Below are positions 33,988 through 42,678 of a stretch of DNA of 58,839 bases, in pieces (within the stretch, counting starts at the first letter, position 1; each line of letters opens with the position of its first letter). The notes under the pieces are model-generated. The model did not search any database. It was not told where the DNA came from and saw only the letters and a program-made list of their open reading frames with translations. Location: contig JALNYZ010000023.1 in NCBI GenBank assembly GCA_023229575.1, forward strand, positions 1 through 58,839. The letters run 5' to 3'. The position numbers and the translations under genes were made by a program. Origin of the DNA: Prolixibacteraceae bacterium (lineage in GTDB: Bacteria; Bacteroidota; Bacteroidia; Bacteroidales; Prolixibacteraceae).

Positions 33988-34331
33988 CTGTATTTGCAGC
34001 AACCTGGCAGACTGTTGTAGATCTTGGTGTCTGCCTTGTATTTTTCAGTATCGTGGCCTACTGCGGCGATTTTTTTCTGTATATCATCGCTCTTCACGAT
34101 TGCAGGATTATAGACAAGGGTCAACATTTTGGTGCTTTTGTCCCAGTCAGCGTTGGTTACGCCCGCCACTTTAGCAGCTGCTTCAATGCGATCTTTGCAC
34201 ATTCCGCAGTTGCCGTATATCTTGATGGATTCTGTTTTGGAGGCAGTAGTCTTGGCCGTTGTCTGAGCGTATGAATTGGAGACAAACAAAATGGTTATAA
34301 AGGCTATAACAATGAATTTTAAAGTTTTCAT
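33984..34331 (-). CDS. Secreted heavy-metal-associated (HMA) domain protein
   Basis: The 115-residue protein has a signal peptide (about residues 1-22, ending SNSYAQ) and one HMA domain with the metal site GNCGMCKDRIE. The end GCCKYR adds a Cys pair. It is closely similar to the C-terminal domain of the CusB homologue (shared GHDTE, and CC near the end). It probably acts as a periplasmic copper chaperone that passes metal to the Cus pump encoded just downstream. The stop codon is within a repeat. Confidence 0.9.
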   Translation of the reverse strand: MKTLKFIVIAFITILFVSNSYAQTTAKTTASKTESIKIYGNCGMCKDRIEAAAKVAGVTNADWDKSTKMLTLVYNPAIVKSDDIQKKIAAVGHDTEKYKADTKIYNSLPGCCKYR

Positions 34332-34422
34332 CTTTGTGATTTTTTGATTTTACGATTGAAAGTAACAACAAGTTAAGGCACGCTACAATCTGTAACTGCT
34401 TAAATCAATACAACTCACAAAA

Positions 34423-34839
34423 TCAAATAATGAAAACGCAGATAATACTTTGCTCTACTGAATTGTTAGGATTGAAGACTGGCGGACCTACCATGTAGTG
34501 ATAGGTCTTTGAATATCGAATTACTGCCAGGCTTACGGCAGGAATGACTGCAAAAGAAGGTGCAGTTACAACGGTAACCTCCTTGACATCCTGCGTAGAG
34601 GGGAAATAATTGCTGTCAGCAACGCAAGATGCAACTCTGTTTTTGCAACAATCCGTTTCGATTGTTCCATTGACAGGAGATGTTGAGCTATGGTCCTCCA
34701 TGCCGCATGTGGCTTTTTCTCCCGTCACTGACCATTTTACCGCCGCCAGCTCTCCGCAACAAATGTGAGAAGCAACTGTCAGATGCATTCCTGATAAGAG
34801 GATCAGCGAGGCAAATAATATGGAGAATAAACTCTTCAT
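34423..34839 (-). CDS. HYC_CC_PP family-like exported protein
   Basis: The 138-residue protein has a signal peptide (MKSLFSILFASLILLSG) and the pattern SHICCGELA, then DCCKNR, then VGPPVF. This matches the Bacteroidota HYC_CC_PP type, though the usual HYC reads HICC here. Eight Cys and several His and Met suggest metal binding. It is placed directly upstream of the secreted HMA gene and cus genes, so a role in copper handling is likely but inferred. Confidence 0.7.
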   Translation of the reverse strand: MKSLFSILFASLILLSGMHLTVASHICCGELAAVKWSVTGEKATCGMEDHSSTSPVNGTIETDCCKNRVASCVADSNYFPSTQDVKEVTVVTAPSFAVIPAVSLAVIRYSKTYHYMVGPPVFNPNNSVEQSIICVFII

Positions 34840-34967
34840 CTAATCTATTAAACGGATAACTGTTTAATTAGTTGGCTAAATAAGTGATTTATTTTGGAAT
34901 AATATCAATTAATAGGGAAACTCTTAGTTCTGCATGACAAAACTAGCTTATCGTTTCCACTTATAGA

Positions 34968-35540
34968 TCACCAATGCGATTCGTCCAATTTTTGATCCGA
35001 ACCTTTGGTAGCTTTTTTTAGGTTGTTTAGAAGGCCCTTTTTTGGAGTTTCTTTACTTTTATCAGCGCTAACTTTGCCCTTTGCAGCGCTAACTTTGCCT
35101 TTCTCATTGGTAGCTGTATTTTTTGCCTTGTCAACAGTACCATTCTTCCCTTTGGCAATACTCTTCGCGTCACTTGCAGTACTCTTTGCATCGCTCACGG
35201 TACTTTTTGTATCCTTAACAGTACTTTTTGCATCTTTAACAGTGCTATTCGCAATTTCTGCGGTAGCTTTAGGATTTTTCAGAAAAGCCTTTGGATTGGT
35301 GGCCATAAATTTTGCAGTGGTCAAAACACCTTTCCCCTTTTTAGCCGTCTCTTTTCCTTTTTCAGCGGTCGCTTTTCCCTTTTCAACAGTTGCTTTGCTC
35401 TTTTCTGCCGTCTCTTTACCCTTGGCTACGCTGTTTTTACCTTTACCGAATAAACCCTTGGATTCTTGGGCCTGAACATTGGTTTGACATGTAAATAGAA
35501 TAAACATTGCAGTAAACAAAATTTTCACGAAATTTTTCAT
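34968..35540 (-). CDS. Exported lysine-rich heptad-repeat protein (LEA-like)
   Basis: The product of 190 residues has a signal peptide (MKNFVKILFTAMFILFTCQ). Two low-complexity blocks follow: heptads of the type xEKGKAT (about residues 35-72) and of the type VKDAKST (about 93-120), then a third Lys/Ala-rich tail. The pattern resembles late-embryogenesis-abundant proteins that fold as amphipathic helices on drying, or apolipoprotein-like coats. The start at 35540 fits the signal peptide; a longer frame to 35612 does not. Function is unknown. The Cys in the signal region is followed by QTNVQAQ, so lipoprotein anchoring is uncertain. Confidence 0.75.
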   Translation of the reverse strand: MKNFVKILFTAMFILFTCQTNVQAQESKGLFGKGKNSVAKGKETAEKSKATVEKGKATAEKGKETAKKGKGVLTTAKFMATNPKAFLKNPKATAEIANSTVKDAKSTVKDTKSTVSDAKSTASDAKSIAKGKNGTVDKAKNTATNEKGKVSAAKGKVSADKSKETPKKGLLNNLKKATKGSDQKLDESHW

Positions 35541-35898
35541 TTTCACAAAGATTTTTTTTTTAATGGTTATGGTAAACAACCTCTTTTCTATGGCCCGGAT
35601 TTCTATTTCCAAATAGTTAGTTACAATTGATAAACTACTGTGTTACATAACTTTCTGTAAATATTCTGAAAAATTGGCAATTAGATTTAGGTGCAATAAA
35701 ATGTGACTTTACGAAAATAATAATTTATTATTCGAATTTTTGCATGATCTGATCTTTCAGGATAATTTATATTCAGTTTAAATGGAAGGTGGGACCTGAA
35801 ACATAAAATCATCCAAAATTTTAAATACTTGTTTAAAATTTTGGATGATTTTATGTTTTGAAAACGATCTAAATAAAGTAGCTTATGCAACCTTCCGG
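35541..35898. other. Gene-free spacer between the LEA-like gene and dnaJ
   Basis: This 358-base AT-rich region is upstream of the LEA-like gene and downstream of dnaJ. Its notable content is a 27-bp perfect inverted repeat listed separately. A 67-codon frame inside it lacks any sign of being coding. Confidence 0.6.
35799..35858. repeat. Perfect 27-bp AT-rich inverted repeat
   Basis: Arms 35799-35825 and 35832-35858 are perfect complements around the 6-base loop TACTTG. The arm contains AAAATCATCCAAAATTTT. It lies 40 bases downstream of the dnaJ stop. Unlike the word-built elements it has no internal tandem unit. It may act as a transcript end for dnaJ or be a small mobile element end. Confidence 0.92.
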
Positions 35899-37047
35899 TT
35901 ACTCAAACATCCCCTTTACCCGATCAAAGAAATTTCGTTCCCTTGTTTCTTCAGGTACCTGAAAATTTGGAAGTTGTTGCAGTCTTTCCAGTTGTTTTTT
36001 CTCCTCGGAAGAGAGTTTTTGTGGCACCCAGGCGTGGATTTTGACCAATAGATCGCCCTTGCCGTAGCCATTCACATCCGGGATTCCTTTTCCGCGAAGG
36101 CGCAAAATTTTCTCTGGCTGAGTACCAGCTTCTATCTTAACCTTCACTTTTCCGTCGATGGTTGGGATTTCGGATGTTAGCCCCAGCGCTAAATCTGGGA
36201 ATGAGAGGAACAAATTGTAAATCAGGTCGTTTTCGTCCCTTATCAATTCAGGATGTTCCTCCTCAGCAATCAGTACGAGCAGGTCGCCGGGAACACCGCC
36301 ACGCCGGGCTGCATTTCCCTTGCCTCCAACTGAAAGCTGCATTCCTTCGCCAACTCCTGCAGGAATTTTAACCGTAACCACCTCTTCACCCTGGATCAGT
36401 CCTTCACCGTAACATTTCTCACATTTTTGGGTAATGATCTTCCCTTCGCCGCTACAGGTAGGACAGGTAGATGATTGCTGAATCTGTCCGAAGATGGAGT
36501 TGCTGATTCTTGTTACCTGGCCACTGCCTCTGCAGGTAGAGCAGGTAGTGTGTCCACTGCCGCCTTTTGCTCCGCTACCGTGACAGCTGTCGCAGGAGAC
36601 GTATTTCTTGACTTTTAATTTCTTCTCACAACCGTTGGCTACTTCACTCAGATTAAGGGTCACCTTAATTCGAAGATTGGAACCGCGGTTGACACGTTGT
36701 CCGCGGGAACCGCCTCCCCCAAAACCCCCGAAACCACTAAATCCGCCGCCGCCAAAAATATCGCCGAAGGATGAGAAAATGTCTTCCATGGTCATGTGCT
36801 GACCGCCGAATCCGCCCTGGTTTCCCATACCTGCATGACCAAACTGATCGTACCGTTGTTTTTTCTCAGGGCTACTCAGAATTTCATAGGCTTCAGCAGC
36901 CTCCTTGAACTTTTCTTCCGAAGCCTTGTCCCCGGGATTTTTGTCGGGATGGAATTGAATGGCTTTTTGACGATAGGCTTTCTTGATCTCCTCAGCGGTT
37001 GCGTTTTTGGAGACTCCAAGGACTTCGTAATAATCTCTTTTAGACAT
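35899..37047 (-). CDS. dnaJ: Chaperone DnaJ
   Basis: The 382-residue type I Hsp40 stimulates DnaK. It has a J domain with HPDKNPGDK, a Gly/Phe-rich linker (about residues 75-125), and a zinc domain of four CxxCxGxG motifs: CDSCHGSG, CSTCRGSG, CPTCSGEG and CEKCYGEG. The C-terminal substrate domain follows. It starts 30 bases after grpE, giving a grpE-dnaJ operon. No CIRCE element was seen upstream. Confidence 0.97.
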   Translation of the reverse strand: MSKRDYYEVLGVSKNATAEEIKKAYRQKAIQFHPDKNPGDKASEEKFKEAAEAYEILSSPEKKQRYDQFGHAGMGNQGGFGGQHMTMEDIFSSFGDIFGGGGFSGFGGFGGGGSRGQRVNRGSNLRIKVTLNLSEVANGCEKKLKVKKYVSCDSCHGSGAKGGSGHTTCSTCRGSGQVTRISNSIFGQIQQSSTCPTCSGEGKIITQKCEKCYGEGLIQGEEVVTVKIPAGVGEGMQLSVGGKGNAARRGGVPGDLLVLIAEEEHPELIRDENDLIYNLFLSFPDLALGLTSEIPTIDGKVKVKIEAGTQPEKILRLRGKGIPDVNGYGKGDLLVKIHAWVPQKLSSEEKKQLERLQQLPNFQVPEETRERNFFDRVKGMFE

Positions 37048-37077
37048 TTCTATTTTTTTAGCGGTTGTAGTCGGATA

Positions 37078-37674
37078 TTATTCGCCTATCACAACTTTAG
37101 CATAACGTATTACTTTATCATTCAGCATGTAACCCTTCTGAACGACCTCGACTATCTTTCCCTTTAAATCCTCTGTAGGAGCAGGTATTTTGGTAATGGC
37201 CTCGTGGTGGTCGGTGTCCAGTTCCAGACCTTTGGCCTCCATTTCGACTACCCCGTTTTGTTTGGTGAAATCTTTGAATTTATTGTATATCAGGTTGATT
37301 CCCTCTTTGGTAGTCTCAAGATTATCAGTAGTTTCAATGGCTTTGATGGCGCGTTCGACATCATCAATCACAGGAAGAAAACTGACAATGACAGATTCTG
37401 ATGCATTTTTCATCAGGTCCATTTTCTCTTTAAGTGTACGTTTGCGGAAATTGTCAAATTCCGCCGACAGGCGAAGATATTTGTCGTTTGAAGCGGCAAG
37501 ACCGGCTGTAAGTTCAGTAATTTTGTTTTCCAATTCCGTCTCTACGCTGACAATTTCCTCTCCTGCATAACTGCCGGATTGTTCTTGTGCAGTAGTTTCA
37601 CCAGTAAATTGTGCTTCCTGTGCATGTACTGAATCCTGGCTATATTTTTTGTGTTCTTCTTTTCTCTTTGTCAT
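37078..37674 (-). CDS. grpE: Nucleotide exchange factor GrpE
   Basis: The 198-residue protein exchanges ADP for ATP on DnaK. A charged coiled-coil N-terminal half (about residues 30-90) is followed by the conserved FDNFRKRT and FLPVIDDVERAI, and the C-terminal head with VVQKGYMLNDKVIRYAKVVIG. It is the first gene of the grpE-dnaJ pair. Confidence 0.96.
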   Translation of the reverse strand: MTKRKEEHKKYSQDSVHAQEAQFTGETTAQEQSGSYAGEEIVSVETELENKITELTAGLAASNDKYLRLSAEFDNFRKRTLKEKMDLMKNASESVIVSFLPVIDDVERAIKAIETTDNLETTKEGINLIYNKFKDFTKQNGVVEMEAKGLELDTDHHEAITKIPAPTEDLKGKIVEVVQKGYMLNDKVIRYAKVVIGE

Positions 37675-37750
37675 AGTTCATCCATTGTTCAAATCTGTTT
37701 TTACCTCTTCAAATAGCTTGCCAATAGCCCCGATTCGGACATTTTGACAC

Positions 37751-37776
37751 AAAAAAAAGCTGAAAACTGACAGCTT
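37751..37776 (-). terminator. Intrinsic terminator of murA
   Basis: On the minus strand AAGCTG-TCAGTTTT-CAGCTT is followed by a run of eight T, 7 bases after the murA stop. It separates murA from grpE. Confidence 0.8.
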
Positions 37777-37782
37777 AACTTC

Positions 37783-39087
37783 TTATTCCCTTCTGATTTT
37801 AGCCCCTATCGCATTTAGCCTGGTATCAATATTTTCGTACCCGCGATCGATCTGATCGATGTTGTCGATGGTGGAGATTCCGTTGGCTGAAAGGGCGGCA
37901 ATGAGCAGGGCAACGCCTGCGCGGATATCGGGTGAGGTCATGCGGGTAGCCCGAAGAGGGTGGGAGCGGTCGAGACCGATTACCGTGGCCCTGTGCGGAT
38001 CGCAAAGGATTATTTTGGAGCCCATATCGATCAGCCTGTCCACGAAGAAGAGCCTGCTCTCAAACATTTTTTGGTGAATAAGTACGCTTCCCCTTGCCTG
38101 GGTTGCCACAACCAGGAATATGCTCAAAAGGTCGGGCGTCAAACCCGGCCAGGGTGCATCGGCTATGGTCATGATCGATCCATCGATGAAAGATTCTATC
38201 TCGTAATGATCCTGTACCGGAATGCGGATATCGTCACCCATCCGGATGACATGGATACCCATTTTCCGGAAGGAGTCGGGGATGATGCCCAACTCATCAA
38301 AAGCAACATTTTTGATGAGAAGATCGGAAGAGGTCATGGCAGCCAGACCGATAAAGCTTCCAACTTCGATCATGTCGGGAAGCAGCCGGTGCTCGCATCC
38401 CTTCAGCGAGGTCACACCATGAATGTGTAACAGGTTGGAGCCTGTACCGTCTATCCTAGCACCCATGGAGATCAGCATTCGGCAAAGTTGCTGAACATAG
38501 GGTTCGCATGCGGCATTGTAAATGGTGGTGGTGCCTTCGGCCATGACCGCTGCCATGATGAGGTTGGCGGTTCCGGTTACGGAGGCTTCGTCGAGCAGGA
38601 TATAACATCCTTTCAGTTTTTTTGCCTCGACGCGGAAGAGCGCATTCTCAGCGTCAAAAATAAATTGAGCCCCCAGCGATTCAAATCCACGGAAGTGGGT
38701 ATCCAGTCTGCGGCGCCCGATTTTATCCCCGCCGGGCTGGGGAATGGTTCCTTTTCCGAATCGTGCAAGCATCGGGCCAATGATCATGATCGAACCCCTC
38801 AAAGCCGCTGCCTGCAGAAAGAATTGGGGAGAATTAAGAACATCCGCATTGACTTTGTCGGCACAGAAGGTAAAAGTTCCTTTTGAGAGCCGTTCGATTG
38901 ATACTCCGATATTTCTAAGTATATCTATAAGTTTGAGGACATCACTTATCTCGGGGATGTTGGATAGAGTGACCTTTTCGGAAGTTAGCAGTGTGGCACA
39001 TATTACCTGCAGGGCTTCATTCTTGGCGCCTTGCGGTGTTAATGCCCCGGTCAGGGAATTTCCACCTTCGATGATAAATCTTGCCAT
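37783..39087 (-). CDS. murA: UDP-N-acetylglucosamine 1-carboxyvinyltransferase
   Basis: MurA transfers enolpyruvate from PEP to UDP-GlcNAc in the first committed step of peptidoglycan synthesis. The 434 residues, GGNSLTGALTPQGAKNEAL and the two inside-out alpha/beta domains fit. The loop that in E. coli carries Cys115 (GGCAIGARP) reads GGDKIGRRRLDTH here, so Asp replaces the Cys that fosfomycin alkylates. The enzyme should be active but fosfomycin-insensitive, as for Asp-type MurA of other lineages. It follows DUF4290 by 15 bases. Confidence 0.96.
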   Translation of the reverse strand: MARFIIEGGNSLTGALTPQGAKNEALQVICATLLTSEKVTLSNIPEISDVLKLIDILRNIGVSIERLSKGTFTFCADKVNADVLNSPQFFLQAAALRGSIMIIGPMLARFGKGTIPQPGGDKIGRRRLDTHFRGFESLGAQFIFDAENALFRVEAKKLKGCYILLDEASVTGTANLIMAAVMAEGTTTIYNAACEPYVQQLCRMLISMGARIDGTGSNLLHIHGVTSLKGCEHRLLPDMIEVGSFIGLAAMTSSDLLIKNVAFDELGIIPDSFRKMGIHVIRMGDDIRIPVQDHYEIESFIDGSIMTIADAPWPGLTPDLLSIFLVVATQARGSVLIHQKMFESRLFFVDRLIDMGSKIILCDPHRATVIGLDRSHPLRATRMTSPDIRAGVALLIAALSANGISTIDNIDQIDRGYENIDTRLNAIGAKIRRE

Positions 39088-39102
39088 GGCAACCGAAGCG
39101 GA

Positions 39103-39717
39103 TTATTTGTGCTTCCGGTTCTGTCCGGAACCAACTTTAGACTTCTTTTTCTGAATTTTGATGATGTCGGTCACCTCTTGCAGACGCATGTCTTCGCGTA
39201 CTTTCAATCTGCCCCGTGAGATCAACTTCAGGTCATCAATAATTTTTTCATCCTCCACTGTGTCCTTGTTCCAGGTGAGGTAGGATTTCTTCATTTGATT
39301 GGCCAACTGCTCTGTATTCAACTCTTTTGAAGGATTTTCATCCCCCATTTTAGTGATATTATCAATCAACTGCTCCATGATTTTCCCATAGTGGCGGAAC
39401 CGGATATCCGACTGATTGTATGGAATATGCTTTGGTTTCTCAGTGAAAGTCTCCGGAACAGGCGGATCGTACGGATAGTCAATGTCGAGTTTAAAATCGG
39501 ACATGATGGCAATATGGTCCCAAAGTTTGTGTTTGAAATCATTGATGTCGCGCAGGTAAGGATACATCATTCCCATGATGTCGATAATGGATTTTACGGC
39601 AAGATTGCGCTCATCGCGGTCTTCGATGGTGAGAACATGTTCGACCATTTTGTGAAGCGCCCTTCCATATTCCGGCAGCTTCATCTTGGTTCGCTGGGTG
39701 TTATAATCTTTGAACAT
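39103..39717 (-). CDS. DUF4290 family protein
   Basis: The 204-residue protein matches DUF4290, a Bacteroidota-specific family of unknown function usually encoded next to murA, as here. YNTQRTKMKLPEYGRALHKM, DIMGMMYPYLRD and HYGKIMEQLI are characteristic. The C-terminal tail is highly basic. An internal Met at residue 12 is an alternative start. A -7 element lies 49 bases upstream. Confidence 0.85.
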   Translation of the reverse strand: MFKDYNTQRTKMKLPEYGRALHKMVEHVLTIEDRDERNLAVKSIIDIMGMMYPYLRDINDFKHKLWDHIAIMSDFKLDIDYPYDPPVPETFTEKPKHIPYNQSDIRFRHYGKIMEQLIDNITKMGDENPSKELNTEQLANQMKKSYLTWNKDTVEDEKIIDDLKLISRGRLKVREDMRLQEVTDIIKIQKKKSKVGSGQNRKHK

Positions 39718-39765
39718 CGTGAATTTCAGTTAAGTGCTTAAAAAAGCTATTCGTAATAGATGGTG

Positions 39766-39773
39766 CAAAGTTA
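39766..39773 (-). promoter_or_regulatory. Putative -7 element of DUF4290-murA
   Basis: The minus strand reads TAACTTTG, an exact TAnnTTTG match, 48 bases before the DUF4290 start. No TTTG is found at the usual -33 spacing. Confidence 0.5.
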
Positions 39774-39910
39774 GACATTTTGCCGATACTTTTATCTGAT
39801 ATTTGAAGACTGTCTAAATTTTTAACACAGAGGATATTTATTTAATAATCTGAAATTTAGTAGTCCATCAGTACCTAATCAATATAGCCCGTATATGAAT
39901 AACAAAAAAG

Positions 39911-39999
39911 TTCACGCAAAGGACGCAAAGAAAGACTCAAAGAAGTCAGAACTGAACTTTGCGCTCTTTTGCGGTTTTTCTTTGCGTCCTTTGCGTGAA
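39911..39999. repeat. Inverted repeat of TTCACGCAAAGGACGCAAAG family
   Basis: The outer 23-base arms (39911-39933 and 39977-39999) are perfect complements. Inside, CTCAAAG and ACTTTGCGCTCTTTTGCG give a looser continuation. The close relative at 51530-51630 has 26-bp perfect arms. It lies in the 435-base gap between DUF4290 and the helicase gene, which shows no gene. Confidence 0.92.
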
Positions 40000-40152
40000 A
40001 TATTGGAGTCTCAAAAGAGATATTGGAATTAAAGCCTCCGCGTGAATTTTAGAGAAAACACCCGGAGTTCACTGAGTTTAAAATCGCTAGCGATTTCTCT
40101 TTCTTCCTAAGTATGTGACTCTGAAATCCCCTTCGTTTTTCGTTGATCAGGA

Positions 40153-42474
40153 CTATTCCTCCACAATTTTTAGTTTGGCAAATTTGAGCAGCAACTGCTT
40201 CTCCCCGGCATTGGCAAAGAAAACTTTGGCTTTTTTTTCAGGCATCAACCCTTCCAGGTCCACAATTTTGCCGCGACCAAACCGCTGGTGTTCGACGAAC
40301 ATCCCCACCTGCAATGAATTTGGATCAGAGGCGTCAAAGTTTTCGGCAGGTGCCGAGTCATTTCCCCGTCTATAGTTGGCTCCCAGGCTCCCGGATGGTT
40401 TCGGTGGTGTGAAACCACTCCTTTCACCTGATGAATAGGCATTTCGGTTAAATCCTCCATGGAGGTTGGATGGTTCGTTGGAGATATGATGCTGGAAGTA
40501 CCTGCTGTTCTGAATGTCGAGGTACTGGGGATCAATCTCGCCGATAAAACGGCTGGGATGACAGAATTCAGTTTTACCCCATTTGAAACGCTGCTGGGCA
40601 AAAGAGAGGAATGCCTGGTGTTTGGAGCGTGTCAGGGCTACGTAAAACAGCCGGCGCTCTTCCTCCAGTTCGGGCAGTGTCATGGTTCCGGAAAAGCCGG
40701 AAGGAAAGAGGTTCTCTTCCAATCCAACGACAAAAACATTGTTGAACTCCAAACCTTTTGACGAGTGGACAGTCATGAGGGTTACCTTATCGAAGTCTTC
40801 GGTCTTTTCATTGTCCTGGTCGGTCAGGAGTGAAACCTCCTCCAGAAAGTTAGCCAACAGGGAAGAGTGACCCTCTTCTATGGCGCTGATGGTAAACTGC
40901 TGTATGGCATTCAGAAGCTCTTGGGTATTTTCATACCTGCTGATGTTTTCGGGCGACTTGTCCTGGTATAACTCAGAAAGAATGCCGGCTTCAGTCGCGA
41001 TTCTTTGCGCCATTTCGTATGCCTCCATGGTCAGCGAACGTTCAGCGAAAGCGTCAATCAGGGTGACGAATTCCGTTACTTTTTTGGACGCTCCAGCGTT
41101 CAATCCGGCTTTTTGCAGCATCATCGGATCTGTGGCAACCGCAAACATGCTTGTATCATTTTGATTGGCATACTCTTCCAACTTTCCAATGGTAGTGGCG
41201 CCGATACCCCTAACGGGATAGTTGATCACCCTTTTGAACGACTCATCGTCTTTTGGGTTGATCACCAGTCGGAAATAGGCCAGCAGGTCTTTGATCTCCT
41301 TTCTTTGGTAAAAGGAGAGGCCCCCATAAATTTTGTATGGGATGTTCCTTTTCCGAAGCACCTCTTCAAACACCCTTGATTGTGCATTGGTGCGGTACAG
41401 AATCGCGAAGTCGGAATAGTTGTCGTGTTCCGCCATCCGTTTCTGGAAAATTTCATTGACGACCAGAAAGCCTTCCTCCTGGTCGTTCAGGGCATTGAGT
41501 ACCTTGATTTTAGCGCCGGCATCATTTTCACTGAAAACAGTCTTTTGAAGCTGGTTCTTGTTTTTGGAGATGATGCTGTTGGCGGCGTTGACAATGGTCT
41601 GGGTGGAGCGGTAATTTTGTTCCAGTTTATATACCTTGAATTCGGGATAGTCGTTCTTGAAGTTGAGAATGTTTTCGATCCGGGCTCCCCGGAAGGAGTA
41701 AATACTTTGCGCGTCATCGCCTACGACACTCAGGTTGTGGTGCAATTCGGCGAGATTTTTGACGATCAGGTACTGAGAATAATTGGTATCCTGGTATTCA
41801 TCCACTAAAATGTACCTGAAGATGCGCTGATATTTCATCAAAGTATCCGGAAATCGCTTGAAAAGAACATTGGTCATCAGCAGCAGGTCATCGAAGTCCA
41901 TAGCCCCGGCATTTTTGCACCGGCGTGAATACTCTTCATAAATCTCCCAGGTACGGGGTATGCGTGCGGCCTGGTCGTTTTCCCTGGCGATCTCATTCTG
42001 CCTGTATCCGGCAGGAAGGACCAAATTGTTCTTGGCAGCCGAGATGCGTCCCATGATGGTTGAGGGTTTGTAGGTATTCTCTTCCAAAGCCATACTTTTG
42101 ATGATGGTCCTTAGCAGGCTTTTGGCATCCTGGGTATCGTAGATGGTAAAAGTCGAAGGGTAATCAATGAGAGAAGCCTCCGCACGGAGAATCCGTGAGA
42201 AGATGGAATGGAAAGTTCCCATCCAAAGATATCTGGCCACCTGCGGGCCTACAACGCCGGCAATCCTCTCCTTCATCTCCCGGGCTGCCTTGTTGGTAAA
42301 AGTCAGCGCAAGAATAGAGGATGGAGGTACTTTATTTTGAAGTAAATGGGCAATTCTGTAAGTCAATACCCTCGTTTTACCCGAACCTGCACCGGCGATG
42401 ATCAGGGAAGGACCTTCGAAATTTTTGACTGCCTGTTGCTGGGCCTCGTTCAGATTATCAAGATAATTAGCCAA
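40153..42474 (-). CDS. UvrD/PcrA-type ATP-dependent DNA helicase
   Basis: The 773-residue SF1A 3'-5' helicase acts in nucleotide excision and mismatch repair and clears RecA from DNA. Walker A is IIAGAGSGKTRVLTYR, motif II is LVDEYQDTNYSQ, motif III is VVGDDAQSIYSFRGA, and motif VI is FYVALTRSK. The C-terminal region after about residue 660 is a flexible linker ending in a PcrA-like tail (FGRGKIVDLEG). UvrD and PcrA cannot be told apart here. A -7 element lies 31 bases upstream. Confidence 0.95.
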   Translation of the reverse strand: MANYLDNLNEAQQQAVKNFEGPSLIIAGAGSGKTRVLTYRIAHLLQNKVPPSSILALTFTNKAAREMKERIAGVVGPQVARYLWMGTFHSIFSRILRAEASLIDYPSTFTIYDTQDAKSLLRTIIKSMALEENTYKPSTIMGRISAAKNNLVLPAGYRQNEIARENDQAARIPRTWEIYEEYSRRCKNAGAMDFDDLLLMTNVLFKRFPDTLMKYQRIFRYILVDEYQDTNYSQYLIVKNLAELHHNLSVVGDDAQSIYSFRGARIENILNFKNDYPEFKVYKLEQNYRSTQTIVNAANSIISKNKNQLQKTVFSENDAGAKIKVLNALNDQEEGFLVVNEIFQKRMAEHDNYSDFAILYRTNAQSRVFEEVLRKRNIPYKIYGGLSFYQRKEIKDLLAYFRLVINPKDDESFKRVINYPVRGIGATTIGKLEEYANQNDTSMFAVATDPMMLQKAGLNAGASKKVTEFVTLIDAFAERSLTMEAYEMAQRIATEAGILSELYQDKSPENISRYENTQELLNAIQQFTISAIEEGHSSLLANFLEEVSLLTDQDNEKTEDFDKVTLMTVHSSKGLEFNNVFVVGLEENLFPSGFSGTMTLPELEEERRLFYVALTRSKHQAFLSFAQQRFKWGKTEFCHPSRFIGEIDPQYLDIQNSRYFQHHISNEPSNLHGGFNRNAYSSGERSGFTPPKPSGSLGANYRRGNDSAPAENFDASDPNSLQVGMFVEHQRFGRGKIVDLEGLMPEKKAKVFFANAGEKQLLLKFAKLKIVEE

Positions 42475-42505
42475 AATGGAACTGTTTTTTGAAATGGTGG
42501 TGTCG

Positions 42506-42513
42506 CAAAGATA
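42506..42513 (-). promoter_or_regulatory. Putative -7 element of the helicase gene
   Basis: The minus strand reads TATCTTTG, an exact TAnnTTTG match followed by C, 31 bases upstream of the start. A -33 TTTG is not seen. Confidence 0.5.
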
Positions 42514-42678
42514 AGGCCCTTGAATGATCTTTTGTTAGGAAGAATGAAATTTATTAAGCTGAATTTAATGGCAATTTGGAATTGGTTTAAATTTTTGGCT
42601 TAAATTTGAGCGTACAATAATTGTTATGATGGATAAGTTACAATTGACAGCCGACTTAGGTTTTACACATGGCAAGTA

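Noticed and set aside
33984..34331. Mercury resistance (MerP) reading of the secreted HMA protein
   Set aside because: No MerT, MerA or MerR gene is nearby, and the close match to the CusB-fused domain points to the copper efflux system.
35687..35890. 67-codon frame crossing the 27-bp inverted repeat
   Set aside because: AT-rich, contains the hairpin and has no domain or conserved start; no sign of coding.
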